Assembly (NCBI RefSeq): GCF_023283885.1
Contig: NZ_JAKILA010000017.1
Span: 1 to 64,000 of the forward strand
DNA: 64,000 nucleotides
DNA from: Shewanella basaltis
GTDB taxonomy: Bacteria; Pseudomonadota; Gammaproteobacteria; Enterobacterales; Shewanellaceae
Reading direction: 5' to 3'
Shown here: one piece after another, positions 43,487 to 53,197 of the stretch
Position numbering within the stretch: the first letter of the stretch is position 1
Layout: each line of letters opens with the position of its first letter
Made by a program: the position numbers and the translations under genes
The notes under the pieces: model-generated
What the model saw: only the letters and a program-made list of their open reading frames with translations
The model's database searches: none
What the model was told of the DNA's origin: nothing

Positions 43487-44554
43487 TTATTGTTTAACTA
43501 ACTGATTGATACTTTTGATGCTATCAATATGTTGGTGTTGATAAAAATGCTTAAAATGCAGTGCAAGTTTTTCACTTTCTACAAAGACTTGTCGCCAATA
43601 CTTAAGCCGTTGTGCGGGTGTCATGTCAACAAAGTCACTGCGATCGGGTATTTTTTGGTATGGCAATGACGCAATAAACTGCGCCGATGGGCACAATAGC
43701 ACTGTTTTATCATAATGTTGCAGCCTCACCTTTCTGGGCAAGTTTTTATCAAACCAACCCGCTTTTAAAGTGGAGCTAAAATGTGGATATAAAGTTAATC
43801 CTTCATTTTGAATAGTAAAGTCAAAATGATAATCGATAATGCCGCCATCACGATACATACCGGGTGGGCAATCAGGAATATTTTTAATGCCTTGCATCAC
43901 CATGGGAATAGAACCAGAGGCTAATAAAGCACGCTTGATGTTTTGCGCTGAAAAGCTCACCTTAGTCGTGGGGATATTATCTGGGTCATTTATCTCTAAA
44001 TCACTTTGATGATGTTGGAAAATAAACCGCTGATACTGGCTTTTGAGTAAAGGCCGCCCCATAGAATTACGCACAAAGCTATTGGCTAAGCCCACACTCT
44101 GTTTAAGTTTGTTTTCTGATGCCACTAACCCGTTGCATTTAGCCACAATAAAATGGGCTTTAAACACAGGGTTATTGATGATTTCATCGGCGCCTGTTTG
44201 GCCAAATAATGTCTCGAGTAATTCAAATGCTTTTGATGTGATTTCTAATGGTTGCGGCTTTTTATTATTTGAGTATACAGTTTCGCTATAGTTTTTCGCT
44301 AAGCGTTCTATGGCGGCCACGGGGTCTTTTTGGGCAAAACATGCAGCACGAAAAGCCCCTGCACTTGAACCTATTAGGTTTAATGGCTGTTGTCTGTCTT
44401 TAAAAAACTCGCCAAAAAGATATTTGTCTAGGCCAAACAAGGTGAACCACTTGGGGCCACCGCTGGCACCTAAAAATGCGCTAAATAGCTCAGGAGAAAA
44501 GCCATCTTGTTGTATTGTTTTTAAGGCCGTATCCCCGGCATAAATTTCTAACAT
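43487..44554 (-). CDS. Patatin-like phospholipase
   Basis: 355-residue lipid acyl hydrolase. LGASGGPKWF near residue 28 is the oxyanion Gly-rich loop. LIGSSAGAFRAACF near 60-73 carries the nucleophile Ser in GSSAG. YRDGGIIDYHF near 232 gives the catalytic Asp in DGG. Together they form the Ser-Asp dyad. There is no signal peptide, so it is likely cytoplasmic. It may release fatty acids for the acyl-CoA ligase encoded just upstream. It is preceded by a terminator, so it probably has its own promoter in the 150-base gap. Confidence 0.87.
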   Translation of the reverse strand: MLEIYAGDTALKTIQQDGFSPELFSAFLGASGGPKWFTLFGLDKYLFGEFFKDRQQPLNLIGSSAGAFRAACFAQKDPVAAIERLAKNYSETVYSNNKKPQPLEITSKAFELLETLFGQTGADEIINNPVFKAHFIVAKCNGLVASENKLKQSVGLANSFVRNSMGRPLLKSQYQRFIFQHHQSDLEINDPDNIPTTKVSFSAQNIKRALLASGSIPMVMQGIKNIPDCPPGMYRDGGIIDYHFDFTIQNEGLTLYPHFSSTLKAGWFDKNLPRKVRLQHYDKTVLLCPSAQFIASLPYQKIPDRSDFVDMTPAQRLKYWRQVFVESEKLALHFKHFYQHQHIDSIKSINQLVKQ

Positions 44555-44655
44555 ATAATAATGGTTACTGACTCTTACAGCGACGCAATGCCAAAGTGAA
44601 TCTGGTTAACGTGAAGATTCTCCGCGGCATGACGATTAACTGTCGTTGATTTAGG

Positions 44656-44694
44656 AAAAAAGACACACTGAGTCGCTATACAACCGACTCAGTG
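44656..44694 (-). terminator. Rho-independent terminator of the maoC-fadD-like operon
   Basis: On the minus strand, CACTGAGTCG (44694-44685) pairs perfectly with CGACTCAGTG (44675-44666), followed by GTGTC and a TTTTTT run at 44661-44656. It lies 12 bases after the acyl-CoA ligase stop. Confidence 0.88.
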
Positions 44695-44705
44695 CTGTGG
44701 ATTAG

Positions 44706-46370
44706 CTATGCCTTATTACGCAAGTCTTTACGCAATACTTTACCCACATTACTTTTGGGTAGTTCGTCCATAAACTCGATGATTTTAGGGCGCTTATAAT
44801 TGGTGAGCATTTTGGCGCAATGATCAAAAATATCTTGCTCAGTCAGATTAGGATCTTTACGCACAATATACACTTTTACCCGCTCACCAGTGGCATCGCA
44901 TGACACCCCGACCGCAGCGGCTTCAAGCACACCTTCATGGGACACAATCACTTCTTCAATTTCATTAGGGAATACATTAAAACCCGACACAATAATCATG
45001 TCTTTTTTACGGTCAACAATTCTAAAGAAACCGTTTTCGTCCATGGTGGCAATATCGCCCGTGGCTAACCAACCGTCTTTTAACACTTCATCGGTGGCTT
45101 TTTGGCGATTGTAATAGCCTTTCATGACCTGCGGGCCTTTTACCCACATTTCGCCAGGCTCGCCTAAAGCAACATCTTCACCATCAGCGCCAACAAGGCG
45201 CACATCTGTAGATGAGGCCGGAATACCAATCGAGCCATTGTATTTTTCTTGATTGTACGGACTCATGGTCACTAATGGTGCGCACTCAGTTAAGCCATAA
45301 CCTTCTAATAAACGAGTTTTAGTCACACGTTCCCAATGCTCTGCTACCGGCCGCTGTACAGACATGCCACCACCAAAGCCCATTTTCAAGGCGCTAAAAT
45401 CAAGTTTATCGAATCCTGGGGTGTGTAATAAACCATTAAACAAGGTGTTTACCCCTGTAATGACAGTAAATTTGTATTTGGCTAACTCTTTTACAAACCC
45501 CGGCATGTCTCTAGGGTTGGTAATTAATAGGTTGGTACCACCAAAAGGGATAAAAGCGAGACAGTTAGAGGTGAGCGCATAAATATGATAAAGCGGCAAT
45601 GCGGTGATCATAAACTCTTTGCCAATTTCGTAGACATTTTTGGTGACCGCATTTGATTGCTCAAGGTTTGCTACCATATTACGGTGAGTTAACATTGCCC
45701 CTTTTGATGGGCCAGTTGTACCACCGGTGTACTGTAAAAAGGCTAAATCTTCACCGGTTATCGTAACTGGAGTAAATTTAAGTTTGCTGCCTTTAGACAT
45801 GGCATCGTTAAATTTTACTGCGTTAGGTAAGTCAAAGGCAGGAACCTGTTTTTTTACGTGCTTAATCGCACCGTTAATTAGCGCCCCTTTTATGAGGCCA
45901 AGTCGATCACCCACACTGGTTGTTACCACATGCTTTACATCTGTATTGTTAATAACGGCTTGCAATACATGAGCAAAGTTTTCTAGGATTAAAATGCCCT
46001 TTGCGCCCGAGTCTTTTAATTGATGCTCTAACTCACGTGCAGTGTAAAGTGGGTTAACATTCACCACAGTCAGCCCAGCAATTAATGCCCCAAAAAGCGC
46101 TATAGGATATTGCAATAAATTTGGGATCATAATGGCAAATTTATCGCCTTTTACTAGGCCTAAATCTTGCTGTAAGTATGCTGCAAAGTCTGTTGCTTGC
46201 TGTTCAAGTTGCTGATAGCTAATGCTAACATCCATATTAATAAACGCCGTATTACTTGCGTATATCTTGGTATATTTAAAAAATAATTCTGCTAAAGAGC
46301 TGTACTTATCAGGGTCTATTTCAAACTCAACCCCAGGTGGATAACTCTTCTCAAGCCAAACTTTTTCCAT
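44706..46370 (-). CDS. Long-chain acyl-CoA ligase (FadD-like)
   Basis: 554-residue AMP-forming ligase that activates fatty or other organic acids to CoA thioesters. ATP-binding motif YTGGTTGPSKGAMLTHRN near 213-230, the second motif GYGLTECAPLV near 355, and the hinge region DRKKDMIIVSGFNVFPNEIE near 455-474. KSNVGKVLRKDLR at the C-terminus bears the catalytic Lys. The length and motifs agree with FadD, but the operon suggests a dedicated substrate. It is the last gene of the operon maoC, SDR, thiolase, ligase. A 14-bp direct repeat lies just before its start. Confidence 0.92.
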   Translation of the reverse strand: MEKVWLEKSYPPGVEFEIDPDKYSSLAELFFKYTKIYASNTAFINMDVSISYQQLEQQATDFAAYLQQDLGLVKGDKFAIMIPNLLQYPIALFGALIAGLTVVNVNPLYTARELEHQLKDSGAKGILILENFAHVLQAVINNTDVKHVVTTSVGDRLGLIKGALINGAIKHVKKQVPAFDLPNAVKFNDAMSKGSKLKFTPVTITGEDLAFLQYTGGTTGPSKGAMLTHRNMVANLEQSNAVTKNVYEIGKEFMITALPLYHIYALTSNCLAFIPFGGTNLLITNPRDMPGFVKELAKYKFTVITGVNTLFNGLLHTPGFDKLDFSALKMGFGGGMSVQRPVAEHWERVTKTRLLEGYGLTECAPLVTMSPYNQEKYNGSIGIPASSTDVRLVGADGEDVALGEPGEMWVKGPQVMKGYYNRQKATDEVLKDGWLATGDIATMDENGFFRIVDRKKDMIIVSGFNVFPNEIEEVIVSHEGVLEAAAVGVSCDATGERVKVYIVRKDPNLTEQDIFDHCAKMLTNYKRPKIIEFMDELPKSNVGKVLRKDLRNKA

Positions 46371-46382
46371 AATACGGTCCCC

Positions 46383-46427
46383 TATTATTATGATGATTTT
46401 TACAGCGATGATTTATTATTATGATGA
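46383..46427. repeat. Direct repeat in the thiolase-ligase gap
   Basis: TATTATTATGATGA occurs at 46383-46396 and again at 46414-46427, 31 bases apart, right before the ligase start on the minus strand. It could be a small duplication or a regulatory site. Confidence 0.5.
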
Positions 46428-46450
46428 CCTTCAAACAAGCTACTAAACGC

Positions 46451-47632
46451 TTACAACACTTCAAACAATCCAGCAGCACCTTGGCCTCCGCCAATACACA
46501 TGCTAATGACCACGTACTTAACCCCGCGACGCCTTCCTTCTATTAATGCGTGCATCACCATACGCGTGCCACTCATGCCATAAGGGTGGCCAATTGAAAT
46601 GGCCCCGCCATTGACGTTGAGCTTGTCTGCCGGGATCCCCAATTTGTCTGCACAATAAATGACTTGTACCGCAAAGGCTTCATTGATTTCCCACAAACCA
46701 ATGTCGTCCATGGTTAAGCCATTGCGTTCAAGCAGCTTAGGAATGGCATAAATCGGCCCAATGCCCATTTCGTCAGGTTCACACCCAGCAACCACCATAC
46801 CGCGATAAACACCTAATGGTTTAAGGCCGCGTTGCTGTGCTAACGCACGCTCCATAACAACAACGGCCGCTGCGCCATCTGACAATTGCGAGGCATTACC
46901 GCCAGTAATTGAACCATTGTCTTTTACCTCTTTTAAACCGGCTAAGCCTTCAATGGTGGTTGACGGACGATTACCTTCGTCTTGAGTTAACGTAACAGGT
47001 TCTTGGCTAATGTCACCTGTGTTTTTGTCTATAACCAATTTAGTGCAGCTTACCGGTACAATTTCATCATCAAATTTTCCGGCTGCTTGAGCCGCACCAG
47101 TGCGCTGTTGTGACGTGAGTGCATAGGCATCCTGACGTTCGCGCGAAATGTTATAACGATTGGCCACTATTTCGGCAGTATCAAGCATGGGCATGTAAAT
47201 GGCTGGTCGGTAAGCTTTAACACTTGGGTCTACGGCGCGGTGCATGTTCATTTTATCGTTTTGCACCAAACTGATTGAGTCACATCCGCCTGCAACAACA
47301 ACGTTAGCACCGTCTGCGACAATATGGTTTGCGGCAATGGCAATCGACATCAAGCCAGACGAGCATTGGCGATCAACCGTCATGCCAGCCACAGACACAG
47401 GTAACTGAGCAGCCATGGCCACCTGGCGACCAAAGTTCATCCCCTGATTACCTTGAGTCAGCGCGGCACCAAAAATACAATCATCAATCTCGTTAGGATC
47501 AATACCCGCCCGTTCTACGGCGGCTTTTACTGCTACAGCTGATAATGTAGGCGCTGATAAATCATTAAATGCCCCACGGTAAGCTTTGCCAATAGGCGTG
47601 CGGGCGGCTGATACGATGACGGCTTCTCTCAT
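46451..47632 (-). CDS. Acetyl-CoA C-acyltransferase (thiolase)
   Basis: 393-residue thiolase that cleaves 3-oxoacyl-CoA with free CoA. The nucleophile Cys is in [11 protein letters not shown] near residue 88, the His in [17 protein letters not shown] near 350, and the second Cys in [17 protein letters not shown] at the C-terminus. The start [16 protein letters not shown] is standard. It could be degradative or biosynthetic on sequence alone. The operon with an acyl-CoA ligase, hydratase and dehydrogenase favours the last step of beta-oxidation. Confidence 0.93.
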   Translation of the reverse strand: MREAVIVSAARTPIGKAYRGAFNDLSAPTLSAVAVKAAVERAGIDPNEIDDCIFGAALTQGNQGMNFGRQVAMAAQLPVSVAGMTVDRQCSSGLMSIAIAANHIVADGANVVVAGGCDSISLVQNDKMNMHRAVDPSVKAYRPAIYMPMLDTAEIVANRYNISRERQDAYALTSQQRTGAAQAAGKFDDEIVPVSCTKLVIDKNTGDISQEPVTLTQDEGNRPSTTIEGLAGLKEVKDNGSITGGNASQLSDGAAAVVVMERALAQQRGLKPLGVYRGMVVAGCEPDEMGIGPIYAIPKLLERNGLTMDDIGLWEINEAFAVQVIYCADKLGIPADKLNVNGGAISIGHPYGMSGTRMVMHALIEGRRRGVKYVVISMCIGGGQGAAGLFEVL

Positions 47633-47737
47633 GACAAATCCCTTTCTTGTTATTATTTAATCATTGAATCACTATAAAATGGTTTGGTGACGTTCTAATT
47701 TGCAATGTCTAATGACATATCTATTTATATATTCGTG

Positions 47738-48664
47738 CTAAGACGACACAGTTTGCGATTTCATGAACGCCATGGCTTTCATGATAAATTTTTCACCTTG
47801 TTGCGCACCCGACACTAATGCTTTTTGATTGTCTTTCGCGGTTATCTGGTTCCAATTGTCGCGTACAGCTTCTGGGCTTTGTTTTGCGGTGGGAATAAAG
47901 CAGCCGTCGGTTTCAAAAATACTGGCACTTGAATAGCCGCCAGCGCCAGCGCATAGAATAAATCGGTTAGGTGCGGCTTCATCACACAAGGTCAGCATGC
48001 CGGCTGTGACGGCCTCTGGCGCAAAGGCTTTGACGATTTCTTCGGGCATTAAATCTTCGGTCATGCGGGTGCCCGCGGTGGGAGCTAATGCATTAATATG
48101 AATATTATTTTTTGCACCTTCAAGCACTAAGGTATTCATTAAGCCAAGCACTGCCATTTTGGCTGCGCCATAGTTAGATTGGCCAAAGTTGCCGTACATG
48201 CCGCTAGATGAGGTGGTCATGACAATTCGGCCATAATTTTGCTGCTTCATGATTTCCCACACTGCTTTGGTGCAGTTAACTGAGCCCATCACGTGTACAT
48301 CCATCACTAGCTTAAAATCATCTAAAGTCATTTTCGAAAAAGACTTATCACGTAAAATGCCAGCGTTGTTAATTAAAATGTCGACACGGCCCCATTTGGC
48401 CATGGTTTGCTGCACCATGTCTTGCACTTCATCAAAATTGGCCACATTAGCGCCATGACTGATGGCCTCGCCGCCCATGGCTTGAATTAATTCAACCACC
48501 TCTTGTGAGGCTGCAGAAGAGGCGCCGCTACCATCGCGCGCACCACCAAGATCATTCACCACCACTTTAGCGCCACGTTTAGCTAAAGCTAATGCATGTG
48601 AGCGCCCTAGCCCGTTACCTGCGCCAGTTACAATAGCCACTTGTCCTGCAAAACTAATAGTCAT
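47738..48664 (-). CDS. (3R)-hydroxyacyl-CoA dehydrogenase-type SDR (MFE-2/HSD17B4-like)
   Basis: 308-residue short-chain dehydrogenase. TGAGNGLGRSHALALAKRGA near residues 13-32 is the NAD site; VVNDLGG near 36 carries the acidic residue for NAD; NNAGILRDKSF near 97 and the catalytic Tyr in SNYGAAKMAVLG near 162 complete it. The NDLGG and ILRDKSF blocks are typical of the dehydrogenase part of peroxisomal MFE-2. The start at 48664 (MTISFAGQVAIVT) is chosen since AAGGGA precedes it; a 9-residue longer start at 48691 is less likely. The MaoC hydratase gene is directly upstream, as in an unfused MFE-2. Confidence 0.9.
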   Translation of the reverse strand: MTISFAGQVAIVTGAGNGLGRSHALALAKRGAKVVVNDLGGARDGSGASSAASQEVVELIQAMGGEAISHGANVANFDEVQDMVQQTMAKWGRVDILINNAGILRDKSFSKMTLDDFKLVMDVHVMGSVNCTKAVWEIMKQQNYGRIVMTTSSSGMYGNFGQSNYGAAKMAVLGLMNTLVLEGAKNNIHINALAPTAGTRMTEDLMPEEIVKAFAPEAVTAGMLTLCDEAAPNRFILCAGAGGYSSASIFETDGCFIPTAKQSPEAVRDNWNQITAKDNQKALVSGAQQGEKFIMKAMAFMKSQTVSS

Positions 48665-48757
48665 CTTGGTTCCCTTAATTTGCTGTATCATTTTTATTGT
48701 TATAGGTAAGCGTTGAGTTTCATTTTGTGGTTAACGTTTTACTTAACCCTTGTTTGT

Positions 48758-49219
48758 TTACTTAACCATTTGCACCGAAATCCACTCAGCCACTAATGCT
48801 GGGGTATCTACGCCTTCTATCTCAATGGTCACTTCAGTTGATAGACGAAATTGCCCAGGCTTTTTTTCTTCTATCGACAAGGTTTTAGCATGCGCTCGAA
48901 TGCGGCTATTAACGGTAACCGGCTGCAAAAATCGCACTTTGTCGAATCCGGCATTTAATCCCATATAAAAGCCGTCGATGATGACGCTAAACTCCTCAGC
49001 AAAATGCGACAGCATGGATAATGATAAAAAACCGTGGGCAATGGTTGACCCAAAAGGCGTGGCTTTAGCCTTTTCTTCATCAACATGAATAAATTGGTGA
49101 TCTAAGGTGCAATCAGCAAATTGGTTAATCTGCTGTTGATTAATCTGATACCACTGAGTTGGCGTAGCTTGGTGGCCAATATATTGAGCTATGTCGTTAC
49201 GATGGATCACTGTTGGCAT
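48758..49219 (-). CDS. MaoC-like (R)-specific enoyl-CoA hydratase
   Basis: 153-residue hot-dog fold hydratase. The hydratase-2 motif is DCTLDHQFIHVDEEKAK near residues 36-52, with catalytic Asp and His (DHQFIH), then FGSTIAHGFLSLSMLS near 55-70. It forms (3R)-hydroxyacyl-CoA from 2-enoyl-CoA. The ATG at 49219 with AAGGGG upstream is better than the one at 49255, which adds 12 residues. It is the first gene of the operon and feeds the R-type dehydrogenase downstream. A shared operator-like site lies ~90 bases upstream. Confidence 0.9.
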   Translation of the reverse strand: MPTVIHRNDIAQYIGHQATPTQWYQINQQQINQFADCTLDHQFIHVDEEKAKATPFGSTIAHGFLSLSMLSHFAEEFSVIIDGFYMGLNAGFDKVRFLQPVTVNSRIRAHAKTLSIEEKKPGQFRLSTEVTIEIEGVDTPALVAEWISVQMVK

Positions 49220-49302
49220 TTCCGTTCCCCTTGGTACTGTAACAGTACGTTCCATGAATGAAATTTAAGCGATATCTCATGCTAATTGGGGTAAACGAAT
49301 TA

Positions 49303-49336
49303 AACAAATGAATAGTTTTGATACTTAGTTATTATC
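49303..49336 (+). promoter_or_regulatory. Candidate operator upstream of the maoC operon
   Basis: AACAAATGAATAGTT at 49303-49317 is identical to 57481-57495 before the LysR gene. It runs into a 23-bp AATA-N15-TATT element at 49311-49333, which shares 16 of 23 bases with that at 57489-57511. TTAGTTATTATC at 49325-49336 is identical to 27027-27038. The site is ~90 bases from the maoC ATG. Confidence 0.6.
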
Positions 49337-49371
49337 AATATGAATAGTAAATGCTTTTTTACTGCACGCTT

Positions 49372-49408
49372 AAAAACAAAAAACATTACCCATTTGATGG
49401 ATAATGTT
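49372..49408 (-). terminator. Rho-independent terminator of the acyl-CoA dehydrogenase gene
   Basis: On the minus strand a 12-bp stem with one mismatch (arms 49408-49397 and 49393-49382, TTG-type loop) is followed by a T-rich tract TTTTTTGTTTTT. It separates the 49.5-57.3 kb genes from the maoC operon. Confidence 0.75.
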
Positions 49409-49450
49409 TAATGACTAATCAACTTAAATTAATATAAATCAATTATATAG

Positions 49451-51256
49451 TTAAAACCATTCTGGCTGCATATCAAAGCTGGTACTGTCGGTGTGTATTA
49501 ACAACTGCGACCACAAATTGATCTCTGGTAACTCAAAACGGTAAAAATATTGTGCAGCTTGTAATTTACCCTGATAAAAATACACATCGTCCTGGTGGGG
49601 CTGCTCCGCTAAGGCTTTAGTGGCTACAATACTTTGCTTTAACCATAACCAGGCAATAATGACATGGCCAAATAGCTCAAGGTATTTAACCGAGTTGGAT
49701 AACGCCAAATCAATATTTTTGGTGGCCATGGCGCTTAATACCGCCTCAGTGGTGGTTGAAAGCGTGGTCAGAGCCTCACTAAGCTGCTCAGTCATCTGCT
49801 GCAAACCATTGTATTGCTTAGCTTCATCAAGGGTTTTGCGCATTTCATTTAGTGTCGCATGATAACCCTGCATTTTATTCATTGGCACTTTACGGGTGAG
49901 TAAATCTAACGATTGGATCCCGGTAGTTCCTTCATGTATGGGGTTTAAACGATTGTCACGGTAGAACATCTCTACAGGATGCTCGTTAATATAACCGTGT
50001 CCCCCCATCACTTGTATTGCCAGTGAGTTGGCTTTTGGCCCATATTCAGATGGCCAGGTTTTAATGATGGGCGTTAAAAAATCTAATAAGGTGTGTGCAT
50101 ATTGTCGCTGCTCTTCTGTGGCGGCGGTGTGTTCATCATCGCTTAATTGGGTGCCGTATAACACCAATGCCATTGCACCTTCAGCATAGGCTTTTTGTGC
50201 CAGCAGCATTCGCTTTACATCAGCATGCTCGATAATATTGACCATAGGTGATTGCGGATCTTTACACGAAGGTAAGCGTCCTTGAGGTCGATTTTTTGCA
50301 TAATCAACTGAATATTGATAACCGGCCACAGCCAATACTGCACCACTGGTACCCACCATAATGCGGGCTTCATTCATCATGTGGAACATGTACTTAAGGC
50401 CACAATGTTCTTCACCAACCAAGTAACCCACTGAGCCATTTTTTTCACCAAAACTCAGTGCTGTAGAGGTTTGTGCCCGGCCGCCCATTTTATGAAACAA
50501 CCCAGCTAGCGCCACTTCGTTATCTGCACCAATGGATCCGTCATCATTGAGTAAAAACTTTGGCACAACAAACAATGAAATCCCTTTTACTCCTTTGGGC
50601 GCACCTTGAATTCGCGCCAGCACTAAATGCACTATGTTGTCACTTAAATCATGATCGCCACCCGAAATATAAATTTTATTGCCGCTAATTCGATAAGTGC
50701 CGTCATCAGTTTTTACCGCTTTGGTGATTAAGTCACCTAAAGACGATCCACTGCCGGGTTCGGTCATGGCCATGGTGCCCATAAAGCGGCCCTCTCGCAT
50801 TGGCTTAACCCAAGTGTTAATTAGCTCATCACTGCCATGGGCTTGTAATAAATTAGCGTTGGCAGTCGTCAGCATGTTGTAGCCCATGCCCACACCGCCC
50901 GCTACGGTTAAAAACGATGATGCAGCACTGGCAATAATGGGCGGCAACTGCATGCCGCCAAGCTCGTAATCGGCAGTGGCAGAGCCGATACCCGAATGAT
51001 TCACAGCATCGATGGCGGTTTTTAACTCAGGAATAATATGCACTTTTTTGCCATCAAACGTGGGCTGATGGGTATCAAGTTTTTGGCGAATAGGAAGAAA
51101 ATGTTTTTCAGCAATGACTTTTGCCGTGTTAATGACTTCATTAAAGGTTTGGCGATCATGATCTTGGTAACGTTCGCGGCTTGTTAACCCTTCACTGTCA
51201 AACAGCTCGTAAAGCATAAACTCGAGATCGCGTTCATTCATTAATGTTGCAGGCAT
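49451..51256 (-). CDS. Acyl-CoA dehydrogenase of the ~600-residue type
   Basis: 601-residue acyl-CoA dehydrogenase, paralogous to the one at 25129-26925. FAD blocks are MAMTEPGSGSSLGDL near 162 and SGNKIYISGGDHDLSDNIV near 193. QVMGGHGYINEHPVEMFYRD near 408 and IHEGTTGIQSLDLL near 434 mark the C-terminal catalytic region. An AUX-type extension follows. The substrate is unknown; the long type is used on methylthio, branched and long-chain acyl-CoAs. It is 56 bases after an SDR gene and ends at a terminator. Confidence 0.9.
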   Translation of the reverse strand: MPATLMNERDLEFMLYELFDSEGLTSRERYQDHDRQTFNEVINTAKVIAEKHFLPIRQKLDTHQPTFDGKKVHIIPELKTAIDAVNHSGIGSATADYELGGMQLPPIIASAASSFLTVAGGVGMGYNMLTTANANLLQAHGSDELINTWVKPMREGRFMGTMAMTEPGSGSSLGDLITKAVKTDDGTYRISGNKIYISGGDHDLSDNIVHLVLARIQGAPKGVKGISLFVVPKFLLNDDGSIGADNEVALAGLFHKMGGRAQTSTALSFGEKNGSVGYLVGEEHCGLKYMFHMMNEARIMVGTSGAVLAVAGYQYSVDYAKNRPQGRLPSCKDPQSPMVNIIEHADVKRMLLAQKAYAEGAMALVLYGTQLSDDEHTAATEEQRQYAHTLLDFLTPIIKTWPSEYGPKANSLAIQVMGGHGYINEHPVEMFYRDNRLNPIHEGTTGIQSLDLLTRKVPMNKMQGYHATLNEMRKTLDEAKQYNGLQQMTEQLSEALTTLSTTTEAVLSAMATKNIDLALSNSVKYLELFGHVIIAWLWLKQSIVATKALAEQPHQDDVYFYQGKLQAAQYFYRFELPEINLWSQLLIHTDSTSFDMQPEWF

Positions 51257-51312
51257 AATATTCTCTTCTTATTTATACGTATTCCAAAGGTGACGGCTAA
51301 TATCACCGCGGT

Positions 51313-52074
51313 TTAAAATGCAGACACGCCGCCATCAACGGCAATACATTGCCCTGTCATGTAGGTATTGCTTGGCGATAACATCATGAGCATGACCGCA
51401 ACAATTTCTTTCGGCTCACCTAATCGATTCATTGGCGCACCACGGGCCATTTTCTTTTGCTTTTCTTCGTCAGCAAAGTTGGTCACCATAGGTGTTAAGG
51501 TAAAGAACGGACAAATGGCATTGATACGAATGTTGTCGCGGCCATATTCAACCGCACCGGTTTTGGTTAAGCCAATCACGGCGTGTTTAGCCATAGAGTA
51601 CGCACTGCCTCTGGCTGCCCCGCCTAAACCAGCCATTGAACTGACATTTAAAATGGCGCCCTCACCCTGTTTAAGCATTTGGGCTATTTGATGGCGCATA
51701 CCAAACTGAACCCCTTTAACGTTAATCGCAAATTGGTGATCCATTATCGACTCATCAATAATGTGCAGTGGCATAAACTCGTGAGCTATCCCGGCATTGT
51801 TAACCCCAATATCAACGCGGCCAAAATACTCAAGCGCGGTATCGACCATGGCTTTACAGGACTCATCTTTTGATACATCGCATTTCATTGCGACCACTTC
51901 AGCGCCCGTGGCAGCAATGTCATCTGCCACTTGATGCACACCAGCTTCATTAATGTCGCTTATCACTAATTTTGCGCCTCGCTTAGCCAGTTCCTGCGAC
52001 AATAACTTACCAAAACCTTGTGCAGCACCTGTGATCACGGCAACCTTGCCAGTAAAATCTAATAATGGATCCAT
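51313..52074 (-). CDS. Short-chain dehydrogenase/reductase
   Basis: 253-residue classical SDR. TGAAQGFGKLLSQELAKRGA near residues 12-31 is the cofactor motif, ISDINEAG near 35 suggests NAD, NNAGIAHEF near 87 and SAYSMAKHAVIGLTKTGA near 152-169 carry the structural and catalytic parts (Tyr and Lys of YxxxK). INAICPFFTLTPMV and the C-terminal TGQCIAVDGG are standard. The ATG at 52074 is preferred because AGGAGT lies 8 bases before it. It is preceded by the kinase gene by 41 bases. Confidence 0.88.
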   Translation of the reverse strand: MDPLLDFTGKVAVITGAAQGFGKLLSQELAKRGAKLVISDINEAGVHQVADDIAATGAEVVAMKCDVSKDESCKAMVDTALEYFGRVDIGVNNAGIAHEFMPLHIIDESIMDHQFAINVKGVQFGMRHQIAQMLKQGEGAILNVSSMAGLGGAARGSAYSMAKHAVIGLTKTGAVEYGRDNIRINAICPFFTLTPMVTNFADEEKQKKMARGAPMNRLGEPKEIVAVMLMMLSPSNTYMTGQCIAVDGGVSAF

Positions 52075-52115
52075 GCGAGTAACTCCTGTCATTGATGGTC
52101 TTGTTGTTTTTATGG

Positions 52116-53150
52116 TTATTCAGCGGTGTTGATGACTTGTAGTGCCATTTTTGCCAGTGGCGCAACAAACGAACCTACTTGATTGGCGTTTTCGTTAGAG
52201 GCATTTCCTTCGGTGGCGCGTTTAGCCACACCTTGAGCAATTGCGGCCAAACGGAAAAAACTAAACGCTAAATAAAACGCCCAGTTATCGATACGTTCAA
52301 TGCCCATACGCTGACAATATTGGCCAACATATTCTTCTTCGCTCGGAATGCCCAAACTGGCTCTATCGACATCCTTTAAGCCATCAATCGTCCCCATGCC
52401 TGCAGGCATACGCAGTTGCATACATTGATAAGCTAAATCGGCAAACGGGTGGCCTAGGGTTGAAAGCTCCCAATCCAGCACCGCAATGATCTCAACGTTG
52501 GTTTTGGCAAACATCATGTTGTCTAACCGAAAATCACCATGCACAAGACACACACGGCCATCATCTGGCGGTAAGTTGTCTTCAAGCCATTGGATCAACA
52601 CATCCATCGCAGGGATGGTTTGCAATTCAGTTAAGCGATATTGCGAGGTCCAGCGCCCCAATTGACGCTCATAATAGTTACCTGCCTTACCAAAATCGCT
52701 TAGGCCAATGGCTTCAACATCGACACTGTGCAGTGACGCGAGGGTTTTATTCATCGCATCGTACATAGCGGCTCGATGTTCATTGGTGTCAACCTCTGCT
52801 AACGATGCACTCCAGTACACCTTGCCATCGCAATATTCCATTAAATAAAACATCGAACCAATCACACTCGTGTCTTCGCACAGGTGATAAACCTTAGCAA
52901 CCGGCACAGCAGTGTTTTTGAGTGCATCGAGTACCCGGTATTCGCGATCAACCGCATGGGCCGATTTTAATAACTTACCAGGTGGTTGGCGGCGTAATAC
53001 ATACACGCCAGACTGAGCAGTCACTTTATAAGTAGGATTAGATTGTCCACCCGAGAACTTTTCAAGGCTAATAGGCCCTTGAAAGCCATCAACATGTTGC
53101 TGCAAATAAGCACTGAGCTTTTCATTATCCATTGGAAACGTATGTGGCAT
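52116..53150 (-). CDS. APH-fold kinase, ACAD10/ACAD11 N-domain type
   Basis: 344-residue phosphotransferase. LEKFSGGQSNPTYKV near residue 23 is the nucleotide loop, YVLRRQPPGKLL near 49 contains the ATP-contacting Lys/Arg block, LVHGDFRLDNMMF near 202 is the catalytic loop, and VLDWELSTLGHPFADLAY near 224 is the metal-binding block. The family phosphorylates 4-hydroxyacyl-CoAs in mammals (ACAD10/11) and in levulinate catabolism (LvaA). The companion dehydrogenase is encoded just upstream at 53241-54452, so together they resemble a split ACAD10/11. A hairpin separates the two genes. Confidence 0.88.
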   Translation of the reverse strand: MPHTFPMDNEKLSAYLQQHVDGFQGPISLEKFSGGQSNPTYKVTAQSGVYVLRRQPPGKLLKSAHAVDREYRVLDALKNTAVPVAKVYHLCEDTSVIGSMFYLMEYCDGKVYWSASLAEVDTNEHRAAMYDAMNKTLASLHSVDVEAIGLSDFGKAGNYYERQLGRWTSQYRLTELQTIPAMDVLIQWLEDNLPPDDGRVCLVHGDFRLDNMMFAKTNVEIIAVLDWELSTLGHPFADLAYQCMQLRMPAGMGTIDGLKDVDRASLGIPSEEEYVGQYCQRMGIERIDNWAFYLAFSFFRLAAIAQGVAKRATEGNASNENANQVGSFVAPLAKMALQVINTAE

Positions 53151-53197
53151 TTGTCAATACTCTTATTATTTGATCAATGACAGTCATCAATAATAAT

